DNA from: Haematobia irritans | Taxonomy: Eukaryota; Arthropoda; Insecta; Diptera; Muscidae | DNA: 64,000 bases | Direction of reading: 5' to 3' | Assembly (NCBI RefSeq): GCF_050003625.1 | Contig: NC_134397.1 | Span: 198,545,063 to 198,609,062, forward strand | Shown: in pieces, positions 48,043 to 60,041 of the stretch | Layout of the letters: every line of letters starts with the position of its first letter | Numbering within the stretch: position 1 is the first letter of the stretch | Notes under the pieces: model-generated | What the model was told of the DNA's origin: nothing | Database searches by the model: none | The model's input: only the letters and a program-made list of their open reading frames with translations | Position numbers and translations under genes: made by a program

Positions 48043-49108
48043 TTTTGTAGGCCAAAAGCACTTATTTTCGTAAAACCATTTGGTGACAATTTAAGAATCA
48101 AGTTTTCAGAACAAACTCAACTCTTGACGTAATTGAGGTAGGACCTCAAAATTACAATTTTTGTTCTACATATAGTCGGTACAAGTAAAAACAGAAGAAA
48201 AATTAAAGTTTTTAAAATTTGATTTATTCCGGTAGTGAAGGGATTAATTAAAAAAAAAAATTAAGAAAAAAAATTTTTTTTGTGTTGACAACCTAAGCCC
48301 TTATCATAGGGTGCAATATATAATAATACGATTAATGTTTTAACATAAAGAACATAATTTACCCGTTCTCAGTTCAATTAAATTCCACTTAGCGAATGTC
48401 GGCTTTTATTTTATTGTCCTAATATTATTCGGATATATAAATCGCAAATAGATAAAATAAAAAAATGACCATAATTTAGATTGTGACAAAATTCTATTAG
48501 AATATTGCAAAATTATATGTTTGTCAAACAAACATGTCTCAAACTCGAAATTCAAGCAATTAAAAATCTAAAATATTGTGACAGAATGACATTTAACACC
48601 CGAATATATTTTTAGCTTTCATCAAGAACATCTGTCCGTCTGTTTATTTAACTGGCTACTTAGCCTATCGTGCTGCCATTCTTCCCCCTGTGTAATCTTG
48701 ATTGAAATTCAAGTGCAAAGTCATTCCAATAGCAGAGATGCTGTCAATATTTTGGATATTTAGTGGATGGGTGATATTTTAACCAGAGTAAATTACTCCA
48801 AATATACGGGTGGGGAAAACACACGAAAGACGAAGAAAAAATCACAAATTATTGTTAATGTTTAAATTTAAATAATGAATATAATAATGAAACAAATTAC
48901 ACATATTTCTTTGGCATAGAAACTTGTATTTTCAATGGAAGATTTTTCGATGGTATTTTTTTTTTCTTTTTCTTTTTTCATTATATCATTAATGGTTTTG
49001 ATTGGGATCTTTAATTCCAATCTAAGATGAGTAAAACAATTAGGTCAAAACTTGTTTTAATTTAAGTAGACCTAGAAGTTTCTTTGAGGAGCGAGAATTA
49101 TATAAAAA
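48043..49108. other. No gene recognised
   Basis: AT-rich sequence. I see no element ends, RNA genes or convincing frames. Confidence 0.5.
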
Positions 49109-49480
49109 CAAGTATATAATGCCTAAAGTTTGGCAGAGCTGAATCTTAAAAACCCACCACCATGAATCAAATACAATAGTTTCCTCTGAAAGCCCCCTTG
49201 CCGTAGCAGGTTACTTGAACGTATACAGAATTTCAGATCGATTCAAATGATACACTTCTCCAAGTAAAATGTCAACATATAGAGACTGCTGATATAGCCC
49301 ATCTTCCTGCAAACAAATATCAGGAACCTTAAAGGCTGTAGCATGATTACAACAGACAGACAGACGGACATGGAATAGAAGATATACACTTTATATAGAC
49401 GTAAATCGATATTTCGATATGTTACAAACGGAACTTATTATGCCTTCATCACCATTATCTATGTTGGTGGGTGTTATAAA
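49109..49480 (+). mobile_element. HINE-like element, subfamily F, short copy
   Basis: Head CAAGTATATAATGCC with ACCCACCACCAT near 49153. Tract ACAGACAGACAGACGG near 49355. Tail ATGTTGGTGGGTGTTATAAA. Only 372 bp, with nearly all 153-bp modules deleted; the ends and tetranucleotide tract are kept. Confidence 0.65.
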
Positions 49481-50354
49481 AATGGGAATAGCGGACCAAT
49501 TTTTTGTCCAAGGCATTTCTTACTCAAAAAAAGTCTTTTCGATTCAACAAGGAAAGAAAATTATAAAAAATTTTTAATTGAAATTAACTCTTTGACGACA
49601 ATCATGATATGAATGACACATTAAACCAAATATATTTAACAAGTAGATCACATTTTATGTGATTCAATTAAAAATTTTATCAATTTTGATCCCTCGAAAT
49701 ATAATGGCTTTGAGAAAGTTTCTCATTTTTTACACTTAGTTTTCAAACAATTTGAATATAATTTCCGAATAGTATATTGCAAATAGTTGAAATTGGCTAT
49801 AGTTCAACATAATTTTATACATTTGCAAAAATCAAAAAAATATATTCAAATATTTAGATTGATTTTATTGGCTGATTCACACTTTTAGATGGAATATAAA
49901 AACGTTTATGTTTAAAGTTAATAGAATCAAACTTCAAGATCACCCACATGTGAGCATACAAGTTATACAGATATATGCTTGGGTAAATGTTTTATATTGA
50001 TTGACCTTTAAATATACATACATAAAGAGTTTATTGTCCTTATTAAATAAAAAACTAATAAAATGGAGATAACTCGCTACATTAAAATAGAAACAATTTA
50101 AAATAAAATTTAATGCCAATAAATATCTAACAAAAAGATTAATAAATGAAAAGAAAGAGGATATTTTTAGTGTTTAATTTATTTAAATAGAAAAAAATAT
50201 TTGATTTAAGAAACTAATTTTAAATAAACTGACATTTTTAATATTAATATTTAATATTTTAATAAAATTAAAAAGACATATCAATAACGTAAATTTCAAG
50301 ACACAAAACTGAGCCTACCATTTATTGCGCCATTCCGCCAGATATCGAATTTAT
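49481..50354. other. No gene recognised
   Basis: Extremely AT-rich, with many ATTTAAATA-like stretches. Nothing coding is supported. Confidence 0.5.
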
Positions 50355-50857
50355 GGAAAATTTGTCAAAATTTTATTTCTATAGAAATTTTTGTCAAAAT
50401 TTTATTTCTATCGAAACTTTTGTCAAAATTTTATTTCTATAGAAAATTTTGTCAAAATTTTATTTCTATAGAAAATTTTATCAAAATGTTATTTCTATAG
50501 AAAATTTTGTCAAAATTTTATTTCTATAGAAAATTTTGTCAAAATTTTATTTCTATAGAAAATTTTATCAAAATGTTATTTCTATAGAATTTTGCAAAAT
50601 TTTTATTTCTATAGAAAATGTTGTCAACATTTTATTTCTATAGAATATTTAGTCACAATTTTATTTCTATAGAAAATGTTGTCAACATTTTATTTCTATA
50701 GAATATTTAGTCACAATTTTATTTCTATAGAAAATTTTGTCAAAATTTTATTTCTATAGAAAATTTTGTGAAAATTTATTTCTAAACTTTTTATTTCCAT
50801 ATAAAATTTTGTGAAAATTTTATTTCTATAGAAAATATTGTCAAAATTTTATTTCTG
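50355..50857 (+). repeat. 29-bp array, block 13
   Basis: About seventeen forward units. The last part, with TAGAATATTTAGTCACAATT, is shared with block 14 through a segmental duplication. A core arm follows (GCTTAAAACCATGCATTGAC). Confidence 0.9.
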
Positions 50858-50931
50858 TTGTTTTTGATTTCAGCTTAAAACCATGCATTGACTAAACTAC
50901 AAATGTAGCTTAACCAACAGAGGAAAAGAAT

Positions 50932-51455
50932 CCCAGCAAAAAATTTTGGAAGTTCTTCCAAAGGCACAACTTTAAAAGCACTTCCAGATGATGCACTCCC
51001 AATGATGTTCTTTATTTTAACTTCCCAGGAAGTTCTTTTCATTCAATTTTTTATAACATGCTTTTTTCATACTTTTAATGGGTAATTTTAACTTTTTTTG
51101 ATTCAAATTAGTTAAAAACAGACTAAGAATTCATAAAATGGTACAAATTATTTAAATTTGGTTCTAAAAAATTCTAAATCCAATCTGTAAAAATTGTGAA
51201 TTTTTGAAAATATTTGAAGTCAAACGTTTCAGACAAGCGTTAGAATCCATTAAAAAATTATAAAAAAATATAAAAATTATTTATTTGACAAATTATCACA
51301 GAAATTTTTATTTTACATCCAAAAAAAATGAATTCAGATCACACCTAAAGAAGTGATACAAATTCACTGCAACGGCTGTTGAAATGGAGGACTTCCGTCC
51401 TATGACAAGCCCGTGTTAAATTCATTACATTTTTGGCGACGCTTTTTTTGCTGGG
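50932..51455. mobile_element. 524-bp MITE with CCCAGCAAAAAA ends
   Basis: Perfect inverted ends CCCAGCAAAAAA and TTTTTTGCTGGG. It interrupts the core arm between AAAGAAT and ATGTTTGTC. The unfilled form AAAGAATGTTTGTC at 16075 shows that a 2-bp AT was duplicated. Related pieces lie at 52296-52768 and 19893-19977. No coding capacity; superfamily unknown. Confidence 0.82.
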
Positions 51456-51569
51456 ATGTTTGTCAAATTTATTTGGGCAAATCCCTATAGACTGCAAGAT
51501 GGTTGGATGGACGCACGTTTCGGAATTACCACATTCCTCATCAGTATGCTCTACTTGCAGCAAAGAAGA

Positions 51570-52215
51570 AGAATTTTGCGAAATTTTTATTTCTATAGAA
51601 AATTTTGTCAACATTTTATTTCTATAACATAGAAAATTTTGTCAAAATTTTATTTCTATAGAAATTTTATCAAAATTTTATTTCAATAGAAAATTTTTGT
51701 CAAAATTTTATTTCTATAGAAAAATTTGTCAAAATATTTTTTCTATAGAAAATTTTGTCAAAATTTTATTTCTATAGAAAATTTTGTCAAATTTTTATTT
51801 CTATAGAAAATTTTGTCTACATTTTATTTCTATAGAAAATTTTGTCAAAATTTTATTTCTATAGAAAATTTTGTCTACATTTTATTTCTATAGAAAATTT
51901 TGTCAAAATTTTATTTCTATAGAAAATTTTGTCAAAATTTTATTTCTATAGAAAATTTTGTCAAAATTTTATTTCTATAGAAAATTTTATCAAAATGTTA
52001 TTTCTATAGAATTTTGGAAAATTTTTATTTCTATAGAAAATGTTGTCAACATTTTATTTCTATAGAATATTTAGTCACAATTTTATTTCTATAGAAAATT
52101 TTGTCAAAATTTTATTTCTATAGAAAATTTTGTCAAAATTTATTTCTAAACTTTTTATTTCCATATAAAATTTTGTGAAAATTTTATTTCTATAGAAAAT
52201 TTTGTCAAAATTTTA
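51570..52215 (+). repeat. 29-bp array, block 14
   Basis: About 22 forward units directly after a core arm fragment (51456-51565). The right-hand part repeats block 13 at an offset of about 1363 bp. Confidence 0.9.
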
Positions 52216-52295
52216 TTTTTGTTGTTTTTGATTTCAGCTTAAAACCATGCATTGACTAAACTACAAGTGTAGCTTAACCAACAGAGGAAAACAAT

Positions 52296-52768
52296 CCCAG
52301 CAAAAAATTTTGGAAGTTCTTCCAAAGGCACAACTTTAAAAGCACTTCCAGATGATGCGCTCCCAATGATGTTCTTTACTTTAACTTCCCAGGAAGTTCT
52401 TTTCATTCAATTTTTTATAACATGCTTTTTTCATACTTTTAATGGGTAATTTTAACTTTTTTTGTTTCAAATTAGTTAAAAACAGACTAAGAATTCATAA
52501 AATGGTACAAATTATTTAAATTTGGTTCTAAAAAATTCTAAATCCAATCTGTAATAATTGTGAATTTTTGAAAATATTTGAAGTCAAACGTTTCAGACAA
52601 GCGTTAGAATCCATTAAAAAATTATAAAAAAATATAAAAATTATTTATTTGACAAATTATCACAGAATTTTTTAATTTACATCCAAAACAATGAATTCAG
52701 ATCACACCCAAAGAAGTGATGCAAATTCACTGCAACGGCTGTTGAAATGGAGGACTTCCGTCCTATGA
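52296..52768. mobile_element. Duplicated, truncated CCCAGC MITE
   Basis: Copy of 50932-51405 with the same left flank, so it arose by segmental duplication rather than insertion. It is cut off after TCCTATGAC, where the sequence turns into an inverted copy of itself. Confidence 0.82.
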
Positions 52769-52777
52769 CGGAAGTCC
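52752..52777. other. Perfect hairpin at a duplication breakpoint
   Basis: GGACTTCCGTC (52752-52762), a 4-base loop CTAT, then GACGGAAGTCC (52767-52777). The first copy at 51388-51405 has only the left arm, so the right arm was made by copying the left one in reverse. Beyond it the 29-bp array resumes. Confidence 0.85.
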
Positions 52778-53490
52778 TTTGTCAAAATATTTTTTCTATA
52801 GAAAATTTTTGTCAAAATTTTATTTCTATAGAAAATTTTGTCAAAATTTTGTTAAAATTTTATTTCTATAGAAAATTTTGTCAAATTTTTATTTCTATAG
52901 AAAATTTTGTCTACATTTTATTTCTATAGAAAATGTTGTCAAAATTTTATTTCTATAGAAACTTTTTTCAAAGTTTTATTTCTATAGAAAATTTTGTCAA
53001 CATTTTATTTCTATAGAAAATTTTGTCATATTTTTATTTCTATAGAAAATTTTGTCAAAATTTTATTTCTATAGAAAATTTTTTAAAAATTTTATTTATA
53101 TAGAAAATGTTTTCAAAATTTTATTTCTATAGAAATTTTTTTCAAAATTTAATTTCTATAGAAAATTTTGTCAAAATTTTATTTCTATAGACAATTTCGT
53201 CAAAATTTTATTTCTAAAGAAAATTTTGGCAAAATTTTATTTCTACAGAAAATTTTGTCAAAATTTATTTCTAAACTTTTATTTCTATACAAAATTTTGT
53301 CAATATTTTATTTCTATAGAAAATTTTGTCAAAATTTGCCAAAACTTTATTTCTATAGAAATTTTTGTCAAAATTTTATTTATCACAATGGACTGAATAG
53401 TCTAAGTGAGCCTGAATCTTAATCGGGCTGCCACTTTAACCTAACCTAACCTAACCTAACCTTCTATAGAAAATTTTGTCAAAATTTTAT
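52778..53490 (+). repeat. 29-bp array, block 15
   Basis: About 22 forward units, split near the end by an 82-bp SINE tail fragment (53379-53460). A core arm follows. Confidence 0.9.
53379..53460 (+). mobile_element. 5'-truncated SINE
   Basis: Only the last 80 bp or so of the SINE (ATCACAATGGACTGAATAGT to CCTAACC x4) sits between TTTTATTT and TCTATAGAAAA of one array unit. 5' truncation with an intact tail is typical of LINE-driven insertion. Confidence 0.85.
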
Positions 53491-53588
53491 TTCTGTTGTT
53501 TTTGATTTCAGCTTAAAACCATGCATTGACTAAACTACAAGTGTAGCTTAACCAACACAGGAAAAGAAGCACGCTCAAAATAAAACCC

Positions 53589-53944
53589 GGGAGCCACCGT
53601 GGTGCAATGGTTAGCATGCCCGCCTTGCATACACAAGGTCGTGGGTTCGATTCCTGCTACGACCGAACACCAAAAAGTTTTTCAGCGGTGGATTATCTCA
53701 CCTCAGTAATGCTGGTGACATTTCTGAGGGTTTCAAAGCTTCTCTAAGTGGTTTCACTGGAATGTGGAACGTCGTTCGGACTCGGCTATAAAAAGGAGGT
53801 CCCTTGTCATTGAGCTTAACATGGAATCGGGCAGCACTCAGTGATAAGAGAGAAGTTCACCACTGTGGTATCACAATGGACTGAATAGTCTAAGTGAGCC
53901 TGATACATCGGGCTGCCACATAACCTAACCTAACCTAACCTAAC
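53589..53944 (+). mobile_element. tRNA-derived SINE, full length
   Basis: Full-length copy with A box, B box GGTTCGATTCC and a tail of four CCTAA units. The counterpart core sequence near 900-960 (inverted) suggests about seven target bases were lost at the insertion. No clear target duplication. Confidence 0.88.
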
Positions 53945-54031
53945 TGCACTCAAATCGATGATTTGACGGTGGCAAAGGAAAAGAGATATGTTTGTACGAA
54001 TTTATTTCGACATAAGCCGGCTATCAATGTA

Positions 54032-54963
54032 AAGGGTGATTTGTTAAGAGCTTGATAACTTTTTTTTTTTAAAAACGCATAAAATTTGCAAAATCTCATC
54101 GGTTCTTTATTTGAAACGTTAGATTGGTCCATGACATTTACTTTTTGAAGATAATTTCATTTAAATGTTGACCGCGGCTGCGTCTTAGGTGGTCCATTCG
54201 GAAAGTCCAATTTTGGGCAACTTTTTCGAGCATTTCGGCCGGAATAGCCCGAATTTCTTCGGAAATGTTGTCTTCCAAAGCTGGAATAGTTGCTGGCTTA
54301 TTTCTGTAGACTTTAGACTTGACGTAGCCCCACAAAAAATAGTCTAAAGGCGTCAAATCGCATGATCTTGGTGGCCAACTTACCGGTCCATTTCTTGAGA
54401 TGAATTGTTCTCCGAAGTTTTCCCTCAAAATGGCCATAGAATCGCGAGCTGTGTGGCATGTAGCGCCATCTTGTTGAAACCACATGTCAACCAAGTTCAG
54501 TTCTTCCATTTTGGGCAACAAAAAGTTTGTTAGCATCGAACGATAGCGATCGCCATTCACCGTAACGTTGCGTTCAACAGCATCTTTGAAAAAATACGGT
54601 CCAATGATTCCACCAGCGTACAAACCACACCAAACAGTGCATTTTTCGGGATGCATGGGCAGTTCTTGAACGGCTTCTGGTTGCTCTTCACTCCAAATGC
54701 GGCAATTTTGCTTATTTACGTAGCCATTCAACCAGAAATGAGCCTCATCGCTGAACAAAATTTGTCGATAAACACATTTCGAACCGAACACTGATTTTGG
54801 TAATAAAATTCAATGATTTGCAAGCGTTGCTCGTTAGAAAGTCTATTCATGATGAAATGTCAAAGCATACTGAGCATCTTTCTCTTTGACACCATGTCTG
54901 AAATCCCACGTGATCTGTCAAATACTAATGCATGAAAATCCTAACCTCAAAAGAATCACCCTT
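54032..54963 (-). mobile_element. DD41D mariner-type element, internally deleted
   Basis: 932 bp. Ends AAGGGTGATTTGTTAAGAG on the left and the inverse of AAGGGTGATTCTTTTGAGG on the right, flanked by TA (54030-54031 and 54964-54965). The unfilled site ATGTAAAACC is present, inverted, at about 16270, so the insertion is precise. Autonomous relatives should be longer by the deleted N-terminal segment. Confidence 0.88.
54138..54850 (-). pseudogene. DD41D transposase, internal deletion
   Basis: Start ATG at 54850 gives about 24 codons of a normal N-terminus (MNRLSNEQRLQIIEFYYQNQ). Most of the DNA-binding region is then missing, and the frame shifts into the catalytic domain, open from 54791 to 54138. 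Catalytic signature: LFSDEAHFWLNG, then WFQQDGATCHTARD, then PLDYFLWGYVK, with 41 residues between the second and third D. This places it in the DD41D (rosa-like) branch; the branch name is from memory. The C-terminus looks complete. It cannot make a working enzyme but keeps both terminal repeats, so it could be moved in trans. Confidence 0.88.
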
Positions 54964-55442
54964 TAAAACCTTTTTTCGGAAGGTTCAAGTGTTGTTCATT
55001 GTTGGGTTTAATGAACTGCCTGCATTTATTCTGATAATTGGTTGATAGTTTTGCTGCAAGTAGAGGATGCTGATGAGGAATGTGGTAATTCCGAAACGTG
55101 CGTCCATCCAACCATCTTGCAGTCTATTGGGCTTTGCCCAAGTAAATTTGACAAACATTCTTTTCCTCTGTTGGTTAAGCTACACTTGTAGTTTAGTCAA
55201 TGTAAGTTTTTAAGCTGAAATAAAAAAACAACAACAATGATTAATGAACAAAACCAACAATAACAAAGCAAAACGCAGGGAAAATTTTTATTTCGATAGA
55301 AAATGTTGTCAACAATTTTTTCTATAGAAAATTGAAGTAGTTGGGGAAGAATGTTTTGCAAAATCTACAAAAACATCAAGAATTCTACCAAATAGTAAAA
55401 AATCTAAAAAATCTAGGGTTTGCTAACGAAAAGACACTAACG

Positions 55443-55656
55443 GCCATTTTCATGTAGCTCCGTTAGGCTTTAACTGCCAGTTAACAGAAAGTGAATTGCA
55501 AATATCTTTTCTCCAGTTAACTTTAACTGAAAAATTTCTAGCAGTTAAGCTCCTAACTGGCATATAGAATGTATAGACAAGATGACAGATATGTCCATAG
55601 ATCGGTTTAAAAGTTAGTTAGCTAACGTAGCACTAACGAAGCTTCATGAAAATGGA
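55443..55656. mobile_element. Small inverted-repeat element
   Basis: CATTTTCATGTAGCTCCGTTAG at 55445-55466 is the imperfect inverse of CTAACGAAGCTTCATGAAAATG at 55632-55653. The interior has several AACTGCCAGTTAAC-like motifs. Flanking duplication not resolved. Non-coding. Confidence 0.5.
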
Positions 55657-55880
55657 GGTAAAGGTAATAATATTGGGCGCATTCATTCGATTTTATGTGA
55701 AGGCACCGATCACGTCCGTAATCCGAGATCAAAGTTTATGAAAACTTTTACGCTAAAAAAGGAATTAATTAAAAGGTGGCACGGAGCTGTAAAGCGAATG
55801 GCATTTAGTGGCACAAGCAAAAGTGGCATCAAAGTGTCAATGCTTTAAAAATATGGCACAACGGTAACACTGGCCGTTAT

Positions 55881-56190
55881 TTAGAATCACTTAGACTATT
55901 CAGTCCATTCTGATACCACAGGTGGTGAACTTGGAATCTTAAGAGCTGCTCGACTCTTTATAGCCGAGGCCGAACGGCGTTTCACTTTGCGGTGAATCAA
56001 ATTTTTACCAATGCTAGTAAAAAGTTTCGGTTTCCAACAGGTTCTTTGAGAAGCTTTAAAAAGACTCATAAATGCCATCAGCATTACCGAGAGCGGGATA
56101 ATCCACGGTTGAAAAACATTTTGAAGTTCGTTCTATTTTGGGTTTGAATCTAGTAACTTTTGTATGCACGGCGGACAGGCACAACGGTCT
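55881..56190 (-). mobile_element. Old diverged SINE copy
   Basis: The minus strand reads diverged SINE body: GTGGATTATCCCGCTCTCGG, GCCGTTCGGCCTCGGCTATA and ATCAGAATGGACTGAATAG. It is more diverged than the other copies and has lost the head and tail, so it is an older subfamily. Confidence 0.65.
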
Positions 56191-57240
56191 TTTAGCACCA
56201 AAATCTTTTATTGGACTGTAGATAGTACACTGAAAAAACAGTGAACCCTTTTCCATTGCAAAATGAACTAAACTGTAGTAATATTGACCATGATTTAGCC
56301 CTTAAGATTTTTTTCAACTTGTCTAGTTTATAATTATCTTAAATTTTAGTTCATCTATAACATTGTAGTTTAGTTCATTTTTACAACACCATAAGATTTA
56401 TATACCCTTACCAAGTTAAAAAGTCAGTATTATTTTGGTTTACTTGCTTATTTTGTGGGAAACGCGATAATAAAAATTGGTTAACAGTCTCTTTAAAATG
56501 TCGACGACTAAACTATTGTTAAATCAATCATTCCACAGTACAGAGAAATTAAATAATTAAAGGAACAACAAACCGTTTTACTATTATGAAAATTTTCATA
56601 CATTAAAATTAAACTTTCTTTAAGCAAAAGTACTTGATTATAAAAACTTATGATGAAAGTTCTTAATACAATGTTTTTTTTGAATAAAAATTATGACCAC
56701 GTGGAACAGAGAGTAGTTCATTTGAACCCGCTGTTTGGACATTTTGACTTATCCTTTTTTATTCATCGTAGGTATTTTTTCACATATCTTGCTGGAAAAA
56801 ATTAACACCATGTAATGAAATATAATTTTTAATTCTTCATTTTAGCTTGTAACTTACCATATTTGGGGGCATTTTATAAAATGGTGTAAGGAATTCAACT
56901 TTTCTTTGGAAAACGTATCTCATAAAATTTGTACCTGAAACAATTAGAGAAATAATGAAGTATTCTAAATAAACTCATAAAACTGTGTTGTTATCGATGT
57001 GAAGGATATAATAAAATAAATATTCTAGTTGAAAGAAAGCCACAGTTTTAATATAAAACTTACCAATTCTCTATTAAAGTGTACGCTGAGGGGAAATATA
57101 AAAAGTTGTCAAAATTTATTTGGGTTACTCTGAAATCAAATATTTATTTTTTTACATTAAATAAAATTATTAAATAGGTTTTCAAAAAATCGAATGAAAA
57201 AAATAATAATATGCATAAAAAAACCAAATATTCTTGATAA

Positions 57241-57520
57241 CCCTAGACAGTCACCATTCGTCAAAATGACGACACGCAATTTCATTTTCGATTTAAAATG
57301 CATTTTAGTCTATTGGGAAATGGTAAATTTAAATTATACTTATTCGACCGTTTTATGAATTTTTGTTTTATACTACTTAAACCAAATTGAATAAGAAAAT
57401 AAATTCAAGTTTGGTTCACTTTTTCGCTCACGGTGAAAATTATAGCGTCTTGAAATCAGCCGTAGTCAAAATGACGAAGGATGACGTTAATGTACAAAAA
57501 ATAAGGATGACTGTCGAGGG
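57241..57520. mobile_element. piggyBac-like MITE
   Basis: 280 bp. Ends CCCTAGACAGTCACC and GGATGACTGTCGAGGG, with TTAA on the right (57521-57524) and ATAA on the left (57237-57240). Subterminal GTCAAAATGACGA motifs occur at both ends. CCCT/AGGG termini at TTAA fit piggyBac; the left target base has probably mutated. Confidence 0.6.
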
Positions 57521-58209
57521 TTAAAAGAAAGTTAAAGAATCCTTACCAATTCACTATTAAATTACAGGCAAAGGAGTACTAAAAATTTGTCCAAATTTTT
57601 AAGGGGTTATTCTGAAATTAAATATTTGTTTTTCATTAAAAATATTACATTGGTTTCCAATAAATTTGATTAAAGAAACACTAAAATAAGGTAATAAAAA
57701 CCTGTAATTTTGATGATAAAAAGGTCACAAAAACATAAATATTCTAGTTGAAATAAAGCCGATTTTTAAAAGAAAACTTCCAATTCTCTATTTTTTAAAT
57801 TTGTTCGAATCCATCTGGAGTTGCTCTGAAATTAAATATTGTTTTTACAACAATAAAAAACATTAAACTGGTTTCCAAAAAAAAAATAATTAACAAATAA
57901 TAATATACATAAAAAATATTCTTTTTAAAAGAAAGTCATATTAAAAAAAAATACTTACCAATTTATGAATAAACTATACGCTGAAATATAACAAAAATTT
58001 TCCAAATTCATCTGGAATTGAATACTAATTTTTTACATAGAATAATAAAAATTTCAATACACATATTTTCCTAAATATTCTTAATAACTGTTTTCAAAAC
58101 TACCGATAAAATATTAATAACTTTCATTTAAAAGGTTTAACAAACAAACACCAATATATGTCTCAAAAATCCAAAATATTCCATGCCTTTATATTCCCTT
58201 GTTGCATAC

Positions 58210-59125
58210 CAGCGTTGCCGTTTTGGTCCGATCGGACCAAAAATGGTCCAAAAGATTTCTAATTTTTAAATTTGGTCCGATGGTCGGACCAACCGGAATT
58301 TGGCCCATTTTGGTCCATTTTCATAAATTTGGTCAAATTTATAAATTTTTTCTAGTATTTAAAAAATCTATCAAATATTCAATAATATATATAAAATATT
58401 GCCGTGAGGCCAAAGATTTCATGTGCTTAAAATACAAATGCGAATTTTGCTTAGCATAGAAGAAGTATTTCTCTAAAATAAAGTTTTTTTCCTTGTTCAA
58501 AAGTATATAAACTTTTCAATGAAGTCGGTTTGTCCTTATAGTTAAGTGATTCGACATAAAATTGGGTATCCTAACATGAAAGAAAATTTCGTTTTACTAA
58601 AGTCAAAATGGCTTTAATACTCCTGAAAAATATTCAAAATTAATGAAAATTTGTTGACGTTTTGCATCTTGACTTTAAAACTAAAAGCTTTTACAAATAT
58701 GAGGTGTCTTTTAACACATTATTTTAAAGTCGTTTTTTACTTGAAACATAAAATAATTTTCACTTGAAGTAAATGGGAATTGTGACGTAAATGTGTCCTC
58801 ACTTCACAAAATCTTTGGAGCCGTGAATGCTTTTTTCAGTGTGGGATTAGATACCATTTCAATCACACAAAATCGAATGAAAATTTTGCGTTGATGTCAA
58901 CTAAAATTGGCTTTAAAATTCGACCTTTTCAAAAAGTAAATTTTTTCAAATTTAAATAAATAAGTTGAAAAGTATTTTACTTTTTTAATAAAAGCACTAT
59001 GTACAAAAAAAAATATTTTATAAAGCATTTTTCTTCGAAATTGGAAATTTGGTCCGCTGGATGGAATTTTGGTCCGATTTTGGAAAAATTTTGGTCCAAA
59101 ATAAAATTTCGTAGTGGCAACGCTG
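58210..59125. mobile_element. Non-autonomous hAT-like element 3
   Basis: 916 bp. Ends CAGCGTTGCCG and TGGCAACGCTG. Perfect 8-bp duplication TTGCATAC (58202-58209 and 59126-59133). Subterminal regions are rich in TTTGGTCCGA motifs in both orientations. It contains the interspersed segment also seen at 31765-31920. No transposase. Confidence 0.88.
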
Positions 59126-60041
59126 TTGCATACCTACTTAAAAGATGCAACAGCCCACGCCAACGCCAACTATACAACTGAAGCATGCCAAACAAAACCA
59201 AGCAAAGCCAAAACATTTCTACAACAACAAAAACACATGTGCCTTTATTGAAAACAACACCTCATCCAGCCAAATAAACCATCCGCGAATAGTAAACACA
59301 CACACACAAACCACTAAATGAACAAAAATAAAAACATCCCCACGCTCATGTATACACAACAAAACTCAAGTAACATCATCTTTACATTAATTACATTCCA
59401 CTATGCCGATAAAGATCTCTGTACTATGCATTAGTTCATTGCATCTGCTGACAATTTACTCTAAGAATAATATTCGTAAAGGCACACCAGTTTATGAACG
59501 ACGAAACGTTTAACTTAAAATTTGCAAAATTTTCATGAAATATTATCTACCATTTTTGACGAAAATGTCTATAAATTTAATTACATGTGAACTAAAAATA
59601 TTTCATTGGGTAATTTTTTACCAACAATTATTAACTATAGGAATTGACAGTAAGAAATTGCTATCCACTTTCAAGTTCATTTTTCGTAAAAAAATATTTT
59701 CTCATACAAAAAAATCTTATAGTAAATTGCACTTATTATTTAGAAAATACTTTACATTTCACAAGTAGTTTTATAACATGACAAACGAATTTTTAACTAC
59801 CAGTTAAGAAATTTTTTAAGGAAATTTCTATCGTATTTTGTAGGCCATGAACTAAACGATTGCTACTTAGAATTTGTAAAATTTCCTTTCGAGTAGTTAA
59901 TTTTCGTTGAAGATACGAAAAATGAACTAAAATTCTGGAAAATTCTTGTAATAAATTATTGTAAAAATCTTCTTAAATTTACGAGACACTTTTTTCTGTG
60001 TAGATATCCATATATTCATTGGAATTATTATTATTATTATA

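Larger units (their letters stand above)
53497..55425. repeat. Palindromic array core, copy D6, with nested insertions
   Basis: Left arm at 53497-53575. A SINE and a DD41D element interrupt the spacer. Right arm at 55080-55280 (CGTGCGTCCATCC, GGGCTTTGCCC, TTAAGCTGAAAT). Then comes a short array (55285-55340) and a decayed GGTAGA cap to about 55425. Confidence 0.75.
56228..60000. mobile_element. Large TA-flanked inverted-repeat element (tentative)
   Basis: Left end CACTGAAAAAACAGTG after TA (56226-56227). Right end GACACTTTTTTCTGTG before TA (60001-60002). The ends resemble those of 38402-40722. The interior has four diverged modules starting TTACCAATTCTCTATTAAA (57057, 57541, about 57775 and 57955), and holds a piggyBac-like MITE and a hAT. 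No transposase. The two ends could belong to separate elements. Confidence 0.5.

Noticed and set aside
53383..53461. TTAGG-type telomere array
   Set aside because: The CCTAA repeats are only 3-4 units and always form the tail of a SINE.
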